A stretch of DNA of 64,000 nucleotides from Flavobacterium sandaracinum (GTDB taxonomy: Bacteria; Bacteroidota; Bacteroidia; Flavobacteriales; Flavobacteriaceae): contig NZ_SMFN01000004.1 of NCBI RefSeq assembly GCF_004349135.1, positions 181,943 to 245,942 on the forward strand, read 5' to 3'. Made by a program: the position numbers and the translations under genes. Shown one piece after another: positions 17,792-27,789 of this stretch (positions within the stretch are counted from its first letter, which is position 1; every line of letters starts with the position of its first letter). Below the pieces are notes generated by a model. It had not been told where the DNA came from. It saw nothing but the letters and a program-made list of their open reading frames with translations, and ran no database searches.

Positions 17792-19594
17792 ATGGGTTTA
17801 GTAACCGCGAAAGAAGTTGCAAAAGCAATAAATGTTGACAAATACGGAGTCCTTGGAACTTTTTCCGGATGGATGTTGATGAAGTTGCTAAAAATCTCTA
17901 CTTTAAACAAAGTATACGACAGGAATAAACATTTAACGGAAGTTGATTTCTTGAATGGCATACTAGATGATTTACAAATAAAATTCGAAATCCCGGAAGA
18001 AGATCTAAAACGCTTACCAAAAGAAGGTGCTTATATTACCATTTCAAATCATCCATTAGGAGGAATAGATGGTGTTTTGCTGTTGAAATTAATGCTAGAG
18101 AGAGAACCTAATTTCAAAATTATTGCTAATTTTCTTTTGCATCGTATTGCCCCGCTCAAGAAATACATCATGCCTGTAAATCCTTTTGAAAATCACAAAG
18201 ATACTAAGTCAAGTGTGGTAGGATTAAAAGAAACATTTCGCCATTTAAGTGATGGAAAGCCGCTAGGCATGTTTCCAGCCGGAGAAGTTTCTACTTATAA
18301 AGATGGAAAACTGATGGTAGATAAACCTTGGGAAGAAGGCGCTATCAAAGTCATTAGAAAGGCCCAAGTTCCTGTTGTCCCGATTTATTTTCATGCAAAA
18401 AACAGCCGATTATTTTATTTGCTTTCTAAAATAAGCGGCACTTTTAGAACGGCAAAACTACCTTCTGAGGTGTTTAGTCAAAAACACCGTGTAATCAAAG
18501 TGCGTATTGGTAAAGCCATTTCAGTAAGTGAGCAAAACGAACATACAACACTGGAAGAATATTCAGAATTTTTAAGAAAAAAAACCTACATGCTGGCAAA
18601 TCCTTTTGAAAAAGAAAGCCCTTTTTTGCCAACGCCTACTTTAAAAATCCCTAAAAGTCCAAAGACTATTGTAACTGCAGCTAGTCAAGATAAAATGACC
18701 AAAGAGGTAGATGCTTTACGAAGTACCGATTGTAGGCTTTTACAGAGTAAAAATTACGAAGTATTTCTTGCTGAAGCACATGTAATTCCGAATATCCTCC
18801 ATGAAATAGGTCGTTTACGAGAGATTACTTTTCGTGAAGTGGGCGAAGGAACAAATGAATCCATTGATTTAGACCAGCACGATCAATATTACCATCATCT
18901 TTTTTTATGGGACAATGAAGCCAATAAAATTGCTGGTGCATATCGAATGGGATTGGGTTCAGAAATTTATCCAAAATATGGAATAAATGGTTTCTACCTC
19001 AACGATTTGTTCCGATTTGAACCAGAATTACATGATATGATGCACAAATCTATAGAAATGGGAAGAGCTTTTATCATCAAAGAATACCAACAGAAACCAA
19101 TGCCGCTTTTCTTGCTTTGGAAAGGAATTATGCACACGACTTTACGTTATCCAGAACACAAATTTTTACTGGGAGGCGTAAGTATCAGCAATCAATTTTC
19201 AGATTTTTCTAAATCGTTGATGATTGAATTCATGAAGTCCAATTATTACGACCCCTACATTGCACAATACATTCACCCAAAGAAAGCATATAAGGTAAAA
19301 CTGAAAGACGCCGATAAGGATTTCATTTTTAATGAAACTGAAGCTGATTTGAATAAGTTTGATAAAATTATTGATGAATTAGAACCAGGCAGTTTGCGTT
19401 TGCCAGTTTTGATAAAAAAATACATCAAACAAAATGCAAAAGTGGTCGCTTTTAATGTGGATCCGCTGTTTAACAATGCCGTTGATGGATTGATGTATAT
19501 CCGAATTGCTGATATTCCAGAAAGCACTATGAAACCTGTGATGGAAGAGTTTCAAGCGGAACTCGAGCGAAAATTAGCTGATAAAGAAGATTGA
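17792..19594 (+). CDS. olsF: Bifunctional ornithine/aminolipid acyltransferase OlsF-like
   Basis: 600 residues from ATG 17792; an upstream in-frame extension from 17753 overlaps the promoter. The N-terminal half is a PlsC/OlsA-like O-acyltransferase (ISNHPLGGIDGVLL at about 84-97, MFPAGEVSTY). The C-terminal half is an OlsB-like N-acyltransferase of GNAT type (LREITFREVGEGTN, LDQHDQYYHHLFLW, MGRAFIIKEYQ). Such fused proteins are known as OlsF, including in Flavobacterium johnsoniae, and make ornithine or related amino-acid lipids of the outer membrane. Which amino acid is used here cannot be read. Confidence 0.88.
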   Translation: MGLVTAKEVAKAINVDKYGVLGTFSGWMLMKLLKISTLNKVYDRNKHLTEVDFLNGILDDLQIKFEIPEEDLKRLPKEGAYITISNHPLGGIDGVLLLKLMLEREPNFKIIANFLLHRIAPLKKYIMPVNPFENHKDTKSSVVGLKETFRHLSDGKPLGMFPAGEVSTYKDGKLMVDKPWEEGAIKVIRKAQVPVVPIYFHAKNSRLFYLLSKISGTFRTAKLPSEVFSQKHRVIKVRIGKAISVSEQNEHTTLEEYSEFLRKKTYMLANPFEKESPFLPTPTLKIPKSPKTIVTAASQDKMTKEVDALRSTDCRLLQSKNYEVFLAEAHVIPNILHEIGRLREITFREVGEGTNESIDLDQHDQYYHHLFLWDNEANKIAGAYRMGLGSEIYPKYGINGFYLNDLFRFEPELHDMMHKSIEMGRAFIIKEYQQKPMPLFLLWKGIMHTTLRYPEHKFLLGGVSISNQFSDFSKSLMIEFMKSNYYDPYIAQYIHPKKAYKVKLKDADKDFIFNETEADLNKFDKIIDELEPGSLRLPVLIKKYIKQNAKVVAFNVDPLFNNAVDGLMYIRIADIPESTMKPVMEEFQAELERKLADKED

Positions 19595-19817
19595 TTTCAG
19601 AATTATAGGACATAGTTGCCGCGATCAACACGTTCTAACTTCGTCCTTTTTAGCCACAGATTGAGCGGATGAAACGGATTTTCATAGATTATTAAATCCG
19701 TTTTTATTGATTCAGATCCGCGGCGTCCATGTGTTATAATATGACGATGTTAACTGTCTAATTTTTGCTTTATAACCACCGATTGCAAAAGATTAAAAAA
19801 TCGGGATTTCTTATCTA
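19595..19817. repeat. Intergenic region with degenerate repeat fragments
   Basis: No gene is seen. It contains AGCCACAGATTGAGCGGATG and AAATCCGTTTTTATTGATTC, fragments of the CACAGATT-CGGATT repeat family also seen near 33000. Confidence 0.4.
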
Positions 19818-20099
19818 TTAAAACCAACCTTTTTTACCTACTTGATAAGTTTGATAAAACTCCTCATCCGATTTTGTCAGATAAATTATTCCTTCGATAA
19901 TACCAAATATGTAGGTAACCGTTCCACAAGTACAAAGACTTATCACTAACCAGATAATCCCTTCGGTGGTATATCCCAAAAGAAATTTATGGATTGCTAA
20001 AGGGCCCAAAAGTATCGCTAGGATTCCAGCAGGAAGTTTTTTATTGTCTTGACGAACTGGTCGAGGATTATTCCATTCTTCAATTTTTGAATTCTCCAT
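19818..20099 (-). CDS. TM2 domain membrane protein
   Basis: 93 residues. After a polar N-terminus two transmembrane segments form the TM2 domain, with the characteristic ILLGPLAIHKFLLGYTTEGI between and before them and CTCGTVTYIFGIIEGIIYL in the second. The family is widespread and has no settled role in bacteria. Likely inner membrane. It is 45 bases downstream of the dehydrogenase-VOC gene on the same strand. Confidence 0.88.
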   Translation of the reverse strand: MENSKIEEWNNPRPVRQDNKKLPAGILAILLGPLAIHKFLLGYTTEGIIWLVISLCTCGTVTYIFGIIEGIIYLTKSDEEFYQTYQVGKKGWF

Positions 20100-20144
20100 A
20101 AATTGTATTTTTAAGGTTATTTTTCGTTGGTTAAAATATAGATT

Positions 20145-21494
20145 TTATTGAAAAGTAGCATCCATTGGCTCCCAGAGTTCGATCTTATTTCCCTCGACAT
20201 CCAAAATCCAGCCAAATTTTCCATACTCATAAGTCTGCACATCACCTACAATTGTTACACCCTCATCAGATAATTTTTGCAACAAACGTTCTAAATTCTC
20301 CACTCTGAAATTTTGCATGAATGGTCTCTCGCTTGGCGCAAAATAAGTGGTATCGGCTGCAAATGGCGACCATTGCGTAGAACAGTCATTTCCTTCGTTA
20401 TCTTTCCACCAAAAAGTCGAACCAAAATCATCCGTTTTTAATCCCAAATGTTTTCCATACCAAGCTACCAATTCTTTCGGATTGTTTGATTTAAAAAAGA
20501 AACCTCCAATTCCCGTAACCCGTTTTTCCGGTTCAACAGCTTTGGCTTGACCAAAATATTTCATTTTTATTTTATCAACTATGACTTGCGCCAATCGTTC
20601 GTGGCTTTCAAATGTCCAACCGGCGATATGTGGCGTCAAAATCACATTCTTAGCCTTCAATAAAAATTGAAAAGCTTCCGGTGTATTTTTATCAGTAAAT
20701 AGGATTTCGAAAGATAATTTCTCATATTCTAAAACATCTAAACCTGCACCGAGAATTTTACCGGATTGTATAGCCGAAACTAAATCAGCAGTGACAATAT
20801 TCTTTCCACGAGACGTATTGATGATCCAAAAGGGTTTTGAAAATTCATTGATGAAATCGCTGTCAACCATTTTATCAGTTTCAGGAGTCCACGGAATGTG
20901 TAAACTTACTACATCAACTTTTTGCTGAAATTCTGCTAATGAAACCTGTTTTGCATTGGCATCTCCTACATTTTCCTGAATATCATAACACAATACTTCC
21001 ACATCAAACCCACGGAGTTTTTTAGCAAATGATTTTCCCATATTTCCATAGCCAATAATCCCAACTGTTTTGCCATCCAATTCATGACCACGATTGCTTT
21101 CACGATTCCAGTGCCCAGAACGTATCTCGCCATCGGCTTCGTTCAATTTATTGAAAAGAGATAAAATCATTCCCAATGTATGTTCGGCAACGGCATTTCT
21201 ATTTCCTTCCGGAGCAGCAATAAGTGTAATGTTTTTAGATGCTGCGTAATCGCAATCGATACTTTCTAATCCGGCTCCAATACGCGCAACAAATTGTAAA
21301 TGAGTGGCTTTGTCCAAAAATTCTTTATCAATCTTAAATCGGCTTCGAATCACAATTCCCTGATAATCCTGAATTTTAGCTTCAATATCTTCTTTTGAAG
21401 AGGAAAAATCACTGTGATTTATAAATCCTGATTGTTGCAGTTGATCCCAAAGCAAGGGATGATTACTATCTATGTGAAGAATTTTAATGTCCAT
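20145..21494 (-). CDS. D-2-hydroxyacid dehydrogenase fused to a VOC (glyoxalase-like) domain
   Basis: 449 residues. Residues 1-315 form an NAD-dependent 2-hydroxyacid dehydrogenase close to phosphoglycerate dehydrogenases: ARIGAGLESIDCDYA, GIIGYGNMGKSFA for NAD, the catalytic Arg in NTSRGKN, and the catalytic His in LTPHIAGW. A short linker (AKAVEPEKR) leads without a stop to a VOC domain (328-447: VTGIGGFFFKSNNPKELVAWY, GWILDVEGNKIELWEP), which normally stands alone at about 120 residues. A role with an oxoacid or lactoyl-type substrate is inference. Confidence 0.9.
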   Translation of the reverse strand: MDIKILHIDSNHPLLWDQLQQSGFINHSDFSSSKEDIEAKIQDYQGIVIRSRFKIDKEFLDKATHLQFVARIGAGLESIDCDYAASKNITLIAAPEGNRNAVAEHTLGMILSLFNKLNEADGEIRSGHWNRESNRGHELDGKTVGIIGYGNMGKSFAKKLRGFDVEVLCYDIQENVGDANAKQVSLAEFQQKVDVVSLHIPWTPETDKMVDSDFINEFSKPFWIINTSRGKNIVTADLVSAIQSGKILGAGLDVLEYEKLSFEILFTDKNTPEAFQFLLKAKNVILTPHIAGWTFESHERLAQVIVDKIKMKYFGQAKAVEPEKRVTGIGGFFFKSNNPKELVAWYGKHLGLKTDDFGSTFWWKDNEGNDCSTQWSPFAADTTYFAPSERPFMQNFRVENLERLLQKLSDEGVTIVGDVQTYEYGKFGWILDVEGNKIELWEPMDATFQ

Positions 21495-21639
21495 AATTGT
21501 TCCATTTTTGATGCTTCAAATTAACAAAAAAATTACGGTTTATTGATTTATCGGAGGAAATTAGATCCTAAAATCGTAAATTAGCGTTTTATAATTTTTT
21601 ATTTTAAATCTTATGTTTAGAATAAATCAAAATCCAAAA

Positions 21640-22803
21640 ATGAAATTAACGAAAACATTTAAAGCTTTTTTTGAAAGCGAAAAATCTGGCGGTCTTTTAC
21701 TACTTTTTGTCACAATAGTCTCTATTTTATTAGCTAACTCATCCATTCAAACTGAATATATTGCATTTTGGGCAGCAAAATTAGGCAGCCATTCTGTAAC
21801 AGAATGGATAAACGATGGTTTAATGACAATCTTCTTTCTCTTGATTGGTTTAGAATTGGAGCGAGAGATTTACCAAGGAGAATTATCCAGCATAAAAAAC
21901 GCGGCATTGCCCATTTTTGGTGCCTTTGGGGGAATGATTTTTCCAGCAGGTATCTTTTTAATATTGAATTTTGGCACAGTTACACAAAATGGTGCTGGAA
22001 TCCCAATGGCAACTGATATCGCATTTGCTATTGGTATTTTATCATTGTTAGGAAATCGCGTCCCTACTTCACTTAAAGTATTCCTAACTGCGCTTGCCGT
22101 AATCGATGATTTAGGTGCCATTATGGTCATTGCCATATTTTATACAGAGTCAATCGATTACATGAATTTGTTTATTGCTTTTGCCATTATGGGTGGCTTA
22201 TTCATTCTCAATAGACGAAAAGTCCACACGCTTTTCCCGTATTTGCTTGGTGGTGCTGGAATGTGGTATTTTATGCTGAATTCTGGGGTTCACGCCACTA
22301 TAACCGGAGTCTTGCTTGCCTTTGTAATTCCTTTTGGGAACGGAGGTAAGAAAACATCTTCGTATAAATTGCAGCATTTTTTACATAACCCAGTTGCCTT
22401 TTTTATTCTTCCTTTATTTGCAATAGCCAATACAGGGATAGCAATTGGCGGTGAATGGTACGAAGGATTAAATCACCCCAACACGATTGGAATTATGCTA
22501 GGTCTCGTAGTGGGAAAACCATTAGGGATTTGGCTCTTCTCATTCCTAGCAGTGAGTTTAGGGATTTGTACCTTGCCTAGAGATTTAAAATGGAGCAGTA
22601 TATTAGGTGCAGGAATGCTGGGAGGAATAGGGTTTACGATGTCAATTTTTATTACGCTACTGGCTTTTAAAAATGATGGTGAGGAAGTAATCACCTACTC
22701 TAAAATTGCCATTCTAGTCGCTTCATTTATTGCTGGAACACTTGGTTTTTTATGGTTAAAGTTCACCTTAAAACCCGCAAGAATAAAAAAACAGACCAAC
22801 TAA
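21640..22803 (+). CDS. nhaA: Na+/H+ antiporter NhaA
   Basis: Inner-membrane antiporter of 387 residues from ATG 21640, which aligns with the short N-terminus of E. coli NhaA; an in-frame ATG at 21613 would add nine residues. The ion-binding Asp pair is visible in LAVIDDLGAI. Other family blocks are FFLLIGLELEREI, MATDIAFAIGILSLLG, SGVHATITGV, GKPLGIW and GGIGFTMSIFI. It exports Na+ for pH and salt homeostasis. A strong terminator follows. Confidence 0.97.
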   Translation: MKLTKTFKAFFESEKSGGLLLLFVTIVSILLANSSIQTEYIAFWAAKLGSHSVTEWINDGLMTIFFLLIGLELEREIYQGELSSIKNAALPIFGAFGGMIFPAGIFLILNFGTVTQNGAGIPMATDIAFAIGILSLLGNRVPTSLKVFLTALAVIDDLGAIMVIAIFYTESIDYMNLFIAFAIMGGLFILNRRKVHTLFPYLLGGAGMWYFMLNSGVHATITGVLLAFVIPFGNGGKKTSSYKLQHFLHNPVAFFILPLFAIANTGIAIGGEWYEGLNHPNTIGIMLGLVVGKPLGIWLFSFLAVSLGICTLPRDLKWSSILGAGMLGGIGFTMSIFITLLAFKNDGEEVITYSKIAILVASFIAGTLGFLWLKFTLKPARIKKQTN

Positions 22804-22819
22804 AAGATTTCATTTACTT

Positions 22820-22856
22820 AAAAAGCCTCGCTCACAATTGTAAGCGAGGCTTTTTA
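22820..22856. terminator. Bidirectional terminator between nhaA and the convergent gene
   Basis: AAAAAGCCTCGCT and AGCGAGGCTTTTT are perfect arms with a loop of about 11 bases, with A- and T-runs that serve both strands. Confidence 0.93.
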
Positions 22857-22862
22857 GTTATT

Positions 22863-23288
22863 CTAATATTTTGGACTCGTTTGCGTTAAGAGGAAACTGC
22901 CTTTGAAATTAGATTTCTTGATAGCGATTAAAAATAAGAGTGGCACCAAACTCATAAGTGAAAAACCGCGATTTACTATTATTTGTATAATTAAGCTACT
23001 GAAAACAATTGCTAAAAAAACACCTAAAACTAGTTTGTATGACAGAACTGGCTTTACTGTGATAACCATTACTTTCCCTTTGATTAATTTGACTTCTTGT
23101 GTTTCATTACTTGTAGCATCGTTTACAAAAACACTATGTATCCCGGGAGCAAGTAAAAACTCTTTACGATTATTTTCATAGTTCAACTCACATTCAACTG
23201 CATTTGAAATTTTAATTGTATACTTATTAGATTTATTATAAAATCCACTACTTCTTGACATTCTAACTATAATTGTACCTTGATTCAT
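22863..23288 (-). CDS. Hypothetical membrane protein
   Basis: 141 residues, not recognised. The first 85 residues look like a small beta-sandwich (RMSRSSGFYNKSNKYTIKI, FLLAPGIHSVFVNDATSNE), as in proteins with a PEGA-like fold. Two hydrophobic helices follow (LVLGVFLAIVFSSLIIQIIV and SLMSLVPLLFLIAI). It is probably anchored in the inner membrane. Confidence 0.6.
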   Translation of the reverse strand: MNQGTIIVRMSRSSGFYNKSNKYTIKISNAVECELNYENNRKEFLLAPGIHSVFVNDATSNETQEVKLIKGKVMVITVKPVLSYKLVLGVFLAIVFSSLIIQIIVNRGFSLMSLVPLLFLIAIKKSNFKGSFLLTQTSPKY

Positions 23289-23365
23289 AAGTAAATGGAT
23301 TAACTGATTAGTATGATGATAAGTACTTCAGTATTAGTTTTCGTTATAATTTCAAAATACTTATT

Positions 23366-23962
23366 CTAAAAAGTATATCCAATTGATAGCTGTAAATGGA
23401 TTATATATTGGTTTCTATTATAGTCCTCATCCACATTTGTCGCATTACCGTTAAAAGAATTCTCCTTTAAATATACTACACGATAGCCAACTCCTACAGC
23501 AGTTTCATACGTAAAATGAGCACCTATTTGACGTTTCAATCCCCAAGTAGGGACTATCGCTAAATCAGCTGTTTTAGTTATAGCATCGTCTAAATTAATC
23601 ACAAACCAATCTGGATGATAACTAGTTCTAACCGAAACATAATTACCGCTGTTATTATTTATTTTTTTACCGTTGGAGTTCCTTTTTTCCAAATTATAAT
23701 AATATCTTGGTTCTAAGGATACTATGGGTTGCAAAATAAAACCTGCACCTTCATAATGAGTTCCTACTGTAAAATCATTTTCAAGACCAATTTCACTTCT
23801 CAAAGCAATGCTATTAGTCAACTTCGTTTCATTATTCAACCAAATCCCTACACGTGTTCCAAGCCCGGCTTGGATTCCAAAAATGGATTTTTCAACACTT
23901 ACATCTTGAGCATTTACATTTAGATTAAATACTAAGATTAGAATTACTGCTACTTTTTTCAT
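23366..23962 (-). CDS. Putative outer-membrane beta-barrel protein
   Basis: 198 residues from ATG 23962 (MKKVAVILILVFNLNVNAQ signal peptide); an in-frame TTG at 23968 is a poorer start. The mature part alternates hydrophobic and polar residues and ends in aromatic-closed strands (YNRNQYIIHLQLSIGYTF), typical of small barrels. No enzyme motif is seen, so the specific role is unknown. Confidence 0.65.
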   Translation of the reverse strand: MKKVAVILILVFNLNVNAQDVSVEKSIFGIQAGLGTRVGIWLNNETKLTNSIALRSEIGLENDFTVGTHYEGAGFILQPIVSLEPRYYYNLEKRNSNGKKINNNSGNYVSVRTSYHPDWFVINLDDAITKTADLAIVPTWGLKRQIGAHFTYETAVGVGYRVVYLKENSFNGNATNVDEDYNRNQYIIHLQLSIGYTF

Positions 23963-24011
23963 GTCCAATTCTCTTATTTTTTAATATTTAGATTTTCTAC
24001 TGACTTAATTT

Positions 24012-24395
24012 TTACTTTGTAGTCCAATAATCTACTACAGTTACTTTATCTGGAGCCGGATTCAAAAGAGCTACAAAAGCTTTATGATCGGGATGTGTAA
24101 GATAAGCATCTCTATCTGCCTCGCTGTTGAATGTGATTGTAAAACAGTGCGTCAATCCGTTACTTAGGTTTTCAGGACTGTTATTGACTCCCCATTCAAA
24201 AGCCTGAATAAGTTCTATTTTATGTTCTAAATTCCTGAAAGCAGTCACCACCTTGTCAATAGTTGCTAGCTTCGTTCCTTCTTTCCATCCAAACAATACG
24301 ACATGACGGAGTTGTGGTTTATGTGGTTCTTGTTGCGCCTGTACTTCATAGCTGCTTGATAATAAAATTAGCCACAGCAAAACTACTTTTTTCAT
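24012..24395 (-). CDS. Dabb family (stress-responsive alpha/beta-barrel) protein, secreted
   Basis: 127 residues. A signal peptide (MKKVVLLWLILLSSSYEVQAQ) precedes one Dabb domain: LRHVVLFGWKEGTKLATID, FEWGVNNSPENLSNGLTHCF and DAYLTHPDHKAFVALLNP. The domain forms dimeric ferredoxin-like barrels and no catalytic role is established. The export signal is a common variant in Bacteroidota. Confidence 0.85.
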   Translation of the reverse strand: MKKVVLLWLILLSSSYEVQAQQEPHKPQLRHVVLFGWKEGTKLATIDKVVTAFRNLEHKIELIQAFEWGVNNSPENLSNGLTHCFTITFNSEADRDAYLTHPDHKAFVALLNPAPDKVTVVDYWTTK

Positions 24396-24575
24396 CTTTT
24401 TTTTTCCAAATATACTACATTAATTCATCTTTTTTGTCCCCCCTCATTTGTACCAAGAGTTCCTGTTAAAAATAAAAGACAACGGTACCTCATCGTTTCG
24501 CAACACCTATCACACTTGTTAGGAAGAAAGCAGTAGCTACCCCTCAAACCGGAACGACCTGCCCCACAGCATATC

Positions 24576-24618
24576 AAAAAAAAGCCCTCTCAACACTTTC
24601 GCAAAGAAGGCCTTTTTT
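24576..24618 (-). terminator. Terminator of proC
   Basis: An A-rich/T-rich dyad (AAAAGCC...GGCCTTTT with one internal mismatch) lies about 30 bases after the proC stop on the minus strand. Confidence 0.7.
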
Positions 24619-24645
24619 ATGAGGATGGGTTACTATATGTGGATT

Positions 24646-25422
24646 TTATCCCTTGATTTGTTTCAATGAAGTTTTGATTCCTCTTATCAAAGACGAACTG
24701 AATCCATGCATTTCCATTTCGTTCAATCCAGCTATGGTGCAGCCTTGTGGCGTAGTTACACGGTCAATTAATTGTTCTGGATGTACCTTTTCTTCGAGTA
24801 GCATTTCGGCAGCGCCTTTCACGGTTTGTGCTGAAATGGCTAATGCGGTCTGCCAGTCAAAACCTATTTCGATACCGGCTTGCATCGATGCGCGAATGTA
24901 TCGCAACGCAAAAGCAGTTCCGCTTGCCGCCAAAACGGTTGCCGCATCCATTAATTTTTCGTCAATAATAGGAGCAGTTCCTAAGCTCTGAAAAAGAGAA
25001 ACGACATCTTGTGCTTTATCTTTGTCTTTTTCGTGAAATGCAATACAGGTGGCTGATGCGCCAAACTGTGCTGCAATATTAGGCATGATTCGGATCGCAC
25101 TATTAGCCGTACCGATTTTGTTTTGTAAATTTTCTATGGACAATCCACTCACTGCCGAAGCGATGATTTTATTGGAAATTACAGGAAGGATTTCGGCTAA
25201 AACGGTATCTACTTGGTAGGGTTTTATTGTTAAAATAATAACATCAGCTTCCTGAATCTGATGAATATTATTAGTGGAAACTGTTGCTCCTAATTTTTCA
25301 AGATACAGAATACTGGAGGTATTTCTTCGGGTTATAGTAACTTGATTTTCTGGTGAAAATTTTGATAATCCTAATGCGATAGAAACACCTAAGTTTCCTC
25401 CGCCAATGATGTGTACTTTCAT
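24646..25422 (-). CDS. proC: Pyrroline-5-carboxylate reductase
   Basis: Last enzyme of proline synthesis, reducing P5C with NAD(P)H. 258 residues. It has the Rossmann start MKVHIIGGGNLGVSIALGL, ILTIKPYQVD, SAVSGLSIENLQ, RIMPNIAAQFG, and the signature region TTPQGCTIAGLNEMEMHGF. Two signature positions differ from the usual form (SGTAF for SGPAY, TPQGCT for SPGGTT), conservative enough that I keep the call. Confidence 0.92.
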   Translation of the reverse strand: MKVHIIGGGNLGVSIALGLSKFSPENQVTITRRNTSSILYLEKLGATVSTNNIHQIQEADVIILTIKPYQVDTVLAEILPVISNKIIASAVSGLSIENLQNKIGTANSAIRIMPNIAAQFGASATCIAFHEKDKDKAQDVVSLFQSLGTAPIIDEKLMDAATVLAASGTAFALRYIRASMQAGIEIGFDWQTALAISAQTVKGAAEMLLEEKVHPEQLIDRVTTPQGCTIAGLNEMEMHGFSSSLIRGIKTSLKQIKG

Positions 25423-25626
25423 GCTGGTTGTGGTTTTTCCTCTCCACTCCTACTCTCTAATATTCTGGAAAATTCTCCAAAAGATAATGATTCGTAAAGG
25501 AAAAGTGTTGGTTGTGTAGTTATAGTTGTATTAGCTTGTCGTTTAATTCCCTCTCAATATTCTATTCTCTTTATTATTTTCTCTATATTCTTGCCTCTTC
25601 CCTCTATTTTTATATTCTATTCTCTC
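25423..25626. other. Pyrimidine-rich intergenic region
   Basis: Strikingly T/C-rich on the plus strand (TTCTATTCTCT-like repeats, 25545-25625). No gene is believed to be here. It may hold the proC promoter and the mgtE 3' end. Confidence 0.4.
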
Positions 25627-26979
25627 TTAAAACCCTAAAATCATCTTGGCAATCGAAAAATAAATCAAAATTCCGCAAATATCATTACTGGTTGTAATAA
25701 ACGGTCCGGTTGCCAATGCGGGATCAATGCCAAATTTATCTAGCAATAACGGAACAAAAGTTCCTATTAATGAAGCAATAATAATTACCGACATCAATGC
25801 TACGGTAACAATTACGCCTATGATGATTTCAACATCCAACAGGAAATGGCTTCCTAAAAATAATATCGTAGCCAGAATCACTCCGTTTAACAAACTCAAT
25901 GACACTTCCTTTAACAATCTATTAAACAAAGAGCCGCTCAAGGTATTATTAGCCAAACCCTGAACAATAATTGCCGAGGATTGTACGCCAACATTTCCTG
26001 CCATGGCGGCAATCAATGGCGTGAAAAAGAACAAATTTCCATGTTCAAGCATCGCTCCTTCAAATAACCCAAGCACTTTTACAGAGATAAATCCCCCCAA
26101 AAGAGCCAAAACCAGCCATGGCAAACGTGCTTTTGTATGTTCAAATATGCTGTCATCCGCTTCTACGTCCTGCGAAATACCTGCTGCCAACTGGTAATCC
26201 TCATCGGCCTCGTCCTTGATTACATCTACAATGTCATCAATGGTGATTCGCCCTACTAGTCTTCCTAATTCATCTACAACTGGAATGGCTTCTAAATCGT
26301 ATTTTTGCATTATTCTGGCCACCTCAACATCTTCAGTATCTACTTTTACCGAGTTCAATTTCCTAATATAAACATCGTTAATAGGCGTTCTGGAAGAAGT
26401 AGTCAATAAATCCTTGAGCGACAAACGTCCTTTGAGTCGGTCTTCATCATCCACCACATAAATCGAATGGACTCTGGAAATATTTTCGGCCTGAATGCGC
26501 ATTTCTTTGACGCAAGTAAGCACATTCCAATTTTCATTGACTTTAACTAATTCCTTATGCATGATTCCACCAGCAGTATCTTCGTCATAACGCAATAAGT
26601 CAACGATATCTTTGGCGTGCTCCACATCCTGAAGTTCTGATATTACTTCGGCTTTCAAATCTTGTGAAAGCTCGGCAATAATATCAGCTGCATCATTGGT
26701 TTCCAACTCATCTAACTCTTCCGCAATCTCTTTTGGCGAAAGCCTGCTTAATATATTTTCACGCAAATCATCCTCTAATTCTAGAAGAATTTCAGCGGTT
26801 TTTTCACTGTCTAAAACTTTAAAAATATAGGTCGCTTCATTAAAATCAAGCTCATCTAGAATTTCAGCAATATCAGCGTGGTGCATATCATTCAACAAAA
26901 CTTCCAGTTGCTGGTCGTTTTTGTTTTGAATGAGTTGCTCTAATTCCTGAATTAATTCTTTGCTGATTTTAAACTCCAT
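25627..26979 (-). CDS. mgtE: Magnesium transporter MgtE
   Basis: Inner-membrane Mg2+ channel/transporter, 450 residues, full length. An N-terminal helical domain (to about 130) is followed by two CBS domains ([39 protein letters not shown]) that act as a Mg2+ sensor. Five transmembrane helices (285-450) include the pore-lining [18 protein letters not shown]. Its ATG lies inside the 3' end of rsmA (11-base overlap), so translation is probably coupled. Confidence 0.96.
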   Translation of the reverse strand: MEFKISKELIQELEQLIQNKNDQQLEVLLNDMHHADIAEILDELDFNEATYIFKVLDSEKTAEILLELEDDLRENILSRLSPKEIAEELDELETNDAADIIAELSQDLKAEVISELQDVEHAKDIVDLLRYDEDTAGGIMHKELVKVNENWNVLTCVKEMRIQAENISRVHSIYVVDDEDRLKGRLSLKDLLTTSSRTPINDVYIRKLNSVKVDTEDVEVARIMQKYDLEAIPVVDELGRLVGRITIDDIVDVIKDEADEDYQLAAGISQDVEADDSIFEHTKARLPWLVLALLGGFISVKVLGLFEGAMLEHGNLFFFTPLIAAMAGNVGVQSSAIIVQGLANNTLSGSLFNRLLKEVSLSLLNGVILATILFLGSHFLLDVEIIIGVIVTVALMSVIIIASLIGTFVPLLLDKFGIDPALATGPFITTSNDICGILIYFSIAKMILGF

Positions 26980-27748
26980 CGGCTTCTATTTTTTGGGTAA
27001 GTTCAATGAACTGTTCTACATTTAATTGTTCTGGTCGAAGATTGAAAACTTCATCTTCTCTCAAACTATCGGACAAATTTAAGGTTTTTAAACTGTTTCG
27101 TAACGTTTTGCGTCGTTGTTGAAAAGCAGTTTTTACTACAGTAAAAAACAACTTTTCGCCGCAAGGCAAACTATAATCTTTCTTCCTACGTAAACGTAAA
27201 ACTCCCGATTTTACTTTTGGTGGCGGAATAAAAACATTTTCATCTACCGTAAATAAATACTCCGCATCGTAAAAGGCTTGAACCAAAACCGATAGAATTC
27301 CATAGGCTTTTGTTCCTTTTTTTTCACAAATTCGTTGCGCTACTTCTTTCTGGAACATTCCGGCAAATTCGGGAATCTGATCACGGTATTCCAAAGTCCT
27401 AAATACAATTTGAGTCGAAATATTATACGGGAAATTCCCAATGATAGCGAATTGCTTTCCTTCGAATATCTCGTTGATGTTATACCTTAAGAAATCTTTA
27501 GAAATGATTTTGTCTTTTAATTTTGGATAATTTTCGTCTAAATACGTCACTGATTCCGTATCGATTTCAATAACGTAGGTATTCACCGGTTTATCCAATA
27601 AATATTTTGTCAAAACGCCCATTCCCGGACCTATCTCTAGTACATCATCATATCCTTCTAAGTTCAACGTGTCGGCAATGTCTTTTGCAATGCTTTCATC
27701 TTTCAAGAAATGTTGTCCGAGGTGTTTTTTGGCTTTTACTTTTTCCAT
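26969..27748 (-). CDS. rsmA: 16S rRNA (adenine1518-N6/adenine1519-N6)-dimethyltransferase
   Basis: KsgA-type enzyme that dimethylates two adenines in the 3' hairpin of 16S rRNA. 259 residues. Motifs: [11 protein letters not shown], the SAM loop [11 protein letters not shown], and the catalytic NFPYNIST. The C-terminal domain holds [12 protein letters not shown]. It is coupled to mgtE downstream, with a nucleotidyltransferase gene 41 bases upstream. Confidence 0.97.
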   Translation of the reverse strand: MEKVKAKKHLGQHFLKDESIAKDIADTLNLEGYDDVLEIGPGMGVLTKYLLDKPVNTYVIEIDTESVTYLDENYPKLKDKIISKDFLRYNINEIFEGKQFAIIGNFPYNISTQIVFRTLEYRDQIPEFAGMFQKEVAQRICEKKGTKAYGILSVLVQAFYDAEYLFTVDENVFIPPPKVKSGVLRLRRKKDYSLPCGEKLFFTVVKTAFQQRRKTLRNSLKTLNLSDSLREDEVFNLRPEQLNVEQFIELTQKIEADGV

Positions 27749-27789
27749 TTTTATGCTGAATACTTTCCAGTATTTTTTATTACCCTAAT

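Noticed and set aside
25512..25697. Open frame in the pyrimidine-rich stretch
   Set aside because: Low-complexity sequence, and its end overlaps mgtE on the other strand; no sign of a protein.
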